From Rhizobium sp. Root1212 (lineage in GTDB: Bacteria; Pseudomonadota; Alphaproteobacteria; Rhizobiales; Rhizobiaceae): a DNA stretch of 64,000 bases. The translations under genes were made by a program, and so were the position numbers. Shown piece by piece: positions 62,385 through 64,000 of this stretch. Every line of letters starts with the position of its first letter. Within the stretch, counting starts at the first letter, position 1. The stretch lies in the NCBI RefSeq assembly GCF_001424985.1, contig NZ_LMDA01000006.1, positions 1 through 64,000 of the forward strand, given 5' to 3'. The notes under the pieces were generated by a model, which saw only the letters and a list, made by a program, of their open reading frames with translations, searched no databases and was not told where the DNA came from.

Positions 62385-63062
62385 TTGAAAGCGCTTGTTA
62401 TCGGATCATCTGGCGGCATCGGCCGCGCACTTGAAGCTCGTTTGCGGGCTGAACCCCGATTTGACGCTGTCGCGACTCTCTCGCGAAGCGAGGATGGTTT
62501 CGACATCTGTGACGAGACGTCTATCGCCGACGCCGCCAGTAACTTGCGGATCAGGTACGGGGCGTTCGACTTGATTATCAACGCGACTGGAGCGCTGGTA
62601 ATCAATGGCAACGTACCTGAGAAGACAATCAAGGCGCTGAGTATCGACGCGATGATGGCGCAGTTTCGTGTCAACGCCATAGGCCCAGCGCTTCTGCTAA
62701 AACATTTCCACCCGCTTATGCCCCGTGAGATGCGGAGTGTGTTCGCATCCTTATCAGCGCGCGTCGGCTCTATCGGCGACAACCGGTTGGGCGGGTGGGT
62801 GTCCTACCGAGCCGCCAAGGCGGCCCAAAATCAGATCATTAAGACGGCAGCTCTTGAGATCGCTCGGACGCATCCGGAAGCGATCGTGGTGACACTTCAT
62901 CCGGGAACCGTCGCGACGCGATTGTCGCAACCGTATTCAAGTGGTCACCAAACCGTAACCCCGGATCATGCGGCGGGCAGACTTCTGGATGTCATCGCGA
63001 ACCTTAGCCCTTCACAATCGGGCGGGTTCTTTTCCTATAGTGGCCAACCTATCGATTGGTAA
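62385..63062 (+). CDS. Short-chain dehydrogenase/reductase, C-factor-like
   Basis: A 225-residue SDR. The cofactor motif is ALVIGSSGGIGRALEARL, the structural NAxG is INATGAL, and the catalytic set is Ser in SLSARVGSI with SYRAAKAA (YxxxK). It resembles the CsgA/C-factor type SDRs common in ChrR-linked stress clusters. It starts with TTG at 62385, with only a weak ribosome site; the TTG overlaps the stop of a 60-codon reading that I do not consider a gene. Start is therefore uncertain. Confidence 0.8.
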   Translation: MKALVIGSSGGIGRALEARLRAEPRFDAVATLSRSEDGFDICDETSIADAASNLRIRYGAFDLIINATGALVINGNVPEKTIKALSIDAMMAQFRVNAIGPALLLKHFHPLMPREMRSVFASLSARVGSIGDNRLGGWVSYRAAKAAQNQIIKTAALEIARTHPEAIVVTLHPGTVATRLSQPYSSGHQTVTPDHAAGRLLDVIANLSPSQSGGFFSYSGQPIDW

Positions 63063-63426
63063 TTTCACACGTAAAGCAGGCGCCGCCGGGAACCAAAGCG
63101 ATGGGCGCTCGAGCGGTCCGCGGTCAAGGGTCCATCTCGATGACATCACCGTCCGCGGGATAGCCTGAGTTTGCTCTTGATGGGATGTGAACCCTAAAAT
63201 CGGCCGCGAACACCTCCTGCAGGCTCATGGGGCGTGACGTCCAGAGCCTCCGGTAACCCTTTGTTAACTATTTTCCCGACTTGGCGGAGACTATTGATTC
63301 TAAACGGTATTGATCGTCATCGACCTGTGTGCAGGCCCTCCTGTGACGGATGGGATTCGGTCTTGATATGATGCGAACGAGCGACGCGATTGGATATGCA
63401 TTTGAGCGCTACCTCGCTTTGACGAA
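63063..63426. other. Intergenic region without recognised genes
   Basis: A 364-bp stretch between the SDR stop and the convergent methyltransferase stop. I see no coding sequence with a credible start, and no strong hairpin or repeat. Confidence 0.4.
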
Positions 63427-63999
63427 TCAACCCTGTAACAATCGCCGCCTCAACCGATGTATGTGCGACGCCCCCACGCCGCAGCAGCCGCCGATCATCG
63501 AGGCACCGCTTTCGACCCAGTCACAGGCGAAGCCCGCATAGCGATCATCCGTGAGGTCACCGCGAACCTCGTGGAGCGATTCGTTCGCCGCCCCCTCTTC
63601 GTCCGTTGTGAACGCATTGGCATAGACACCGATCGCGACGGCGCGGCCACAATCGGCAAGAACGGCGGCGGCGACGGCCACCGCCTGCCGCATGACCTCG
63701 GGGCGACTGCAATTGAAGAGCAGCGCCGAGGCGCCGGAGCCGGCTATCCATCGCGCGGCCTCCTCGACGCTTTCACCGGAGCGCAAGGCCGGCGACTTCG
63801 CCTCGGCCCCAGGCTCGTCGTGCAGCGTGAAGGAAATCCAGAACGGTTTTCCCGTTCCGGCAACAGCGTGTTGAACGGCTTCGGCCTCCGCGATCAGGCT
63901 GAGCGTTTCCCCCAGAAACACATCCACATAGGGATGTAGCTCCTCCACGAGCACGGCGAGATAGTCCTGCACCCGATCGGGCTGGAACAATTCCGGTTC
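63427..63999 (-). CDS. Homocysteine S-methyltransferase, partial (C-terminal part)
   Basis: The C-terminal 190 residues of a zinc-dependent homocysteine methyltransferase domain (MmuM/BHMT/MetH type); the 5' end lies beyond 64000. Conserved segments are YVDVFLGETLSLIAEAEAVQ, WISFTLHDE, SALLFNCSRPEVM (first zinc Cys) and MIGGCCGVGASHI (Cys-Cys zinc pair) near the end. The protein ends shortly after this motif, so it is a stand-alone enzyme and not full MetH. It would methylate homocysteine using a methyl donor such as S-methylmethionine or a betaine. Confidence 0.88.
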   Translation of the reverse strand, partial: EPELFQPDRVQDYLAVLVEELHPYVDVFLGETLSLIAEAEAVQHAVAGTGKPFWISFTLHDEPGAEAKSPALRSGESVEEAARWIAGSGASALLFNCSRPEVMRQAVAVAAAVLADCGRAVAIGVYANAFTTDEEGAANESLHEVRGDLTDDRYAGFACDWVESGASMIGGCCGVGASHIHRLRRRLLQG

Positions 64000-64000
64000 G

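Noticed and set aside
62206-62388. 60-codon plus-strand reading between lipocalin and SDR genes
   Set aside because: It overlaps the SDR TTG start, which hints at coupling. However, it has no ribosome site and no recognisable motif.

Overview
The window looks like part of a Rhizobiaceae-type alphaproteobacterial genome (Rhizobium/Agrobacterium/Ensifer/Shinella group). It is GC-rich and dense in ABC and TRAP uptake systems with paired LacI, GntR, LysR and AraC regulators. It also carries bluB under a cobalamin riboswitch, an EcfG-like promoter, and CheR/CheB and HD-GYP signalling proteins. No rRNA, tRNA, CRISPR array, replication origin or intact insertion sequence was seen. The gene content resembles a catabolic accessory replicon or island; that placement is inference.

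Left part (0-16 kb): a secreted RTX metalloprotease followed by a small YbaY-like exported protein; a tightly overlapping signalling operon (hybrid histidine kinase, CheR, CheB, response regulator-histidine kinase); a small gene behind an EcfG-like stress promoter; a CorA channel and a divergent Nramp-family transporter; bluB with its riboswitch; and a LacI regulator facing a PhyH-type dioxygenase across a perfect 16-bp palindrome.

Centre (17-31 kb), the most interesting block: two solute-uptake modules of the polar amino acid/opine ABC family, each with its own LacI regulator. Module A is a binding protein, a fused permease-ATPase, a Gfo/Idh/MocA oxidoreductase and a FAD amino-acid-type oxidase, with two operators 21 bp apart. 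Module B combines a FrlB/FraB-like SIS deglycase, a GntR regulator, an ornithine cyclodeaminase-like enzyme, a three-gene ABC importer, a LacI regulator and a FrlD-like PfkB kinase. The palindrome TGAGAACGTTCTCA or a one-mismatch copy precedes all three transcription units of module B. I read module B as a catabolic system for Amadori compounds (fructosyl-amino acids, deoxyfructosyl opines): import, 6-phosphorylation, deglycation. Module A may be an oxidative counterpart.

Right-centre (31-45 kb): a fatty-acid desaturase; a five-gene Dpp/Opp-type ABC system convergent with a leaderless PhnD-like protein and followed by an AprA/AprB-like flavoprotein-ferredoxin pair; an ABC exporter; and an AraC regulator divergent from an exported metallo-beta-lactamase-fold hydrolase, with a cupin downstream.

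Right part (45-64 kb): a hydantoinase/oxoprolinase (HyuA/HyuB) cluster with an APC permease, a small monooxygenase-fold protein and an XRE-cupin regulator; a seven-gene operon (SAF-domain oxidoreductase, monooxygenase-fold protein, HIBADH-type dehydrogenase, TRAP transporter, gluconokinase) beside a convergent LysR regulator; a tandem HD-GYP protein; a lipocalin and SDR pair beside a possible amine-oxidase fragment, suggesting a decayed photooxidative-stress cluster; and the C-terminal part of a homocysteine S-methyltransferase running off the right edge.

All functional calls come from reading motifs and recalling families; no database search was run.
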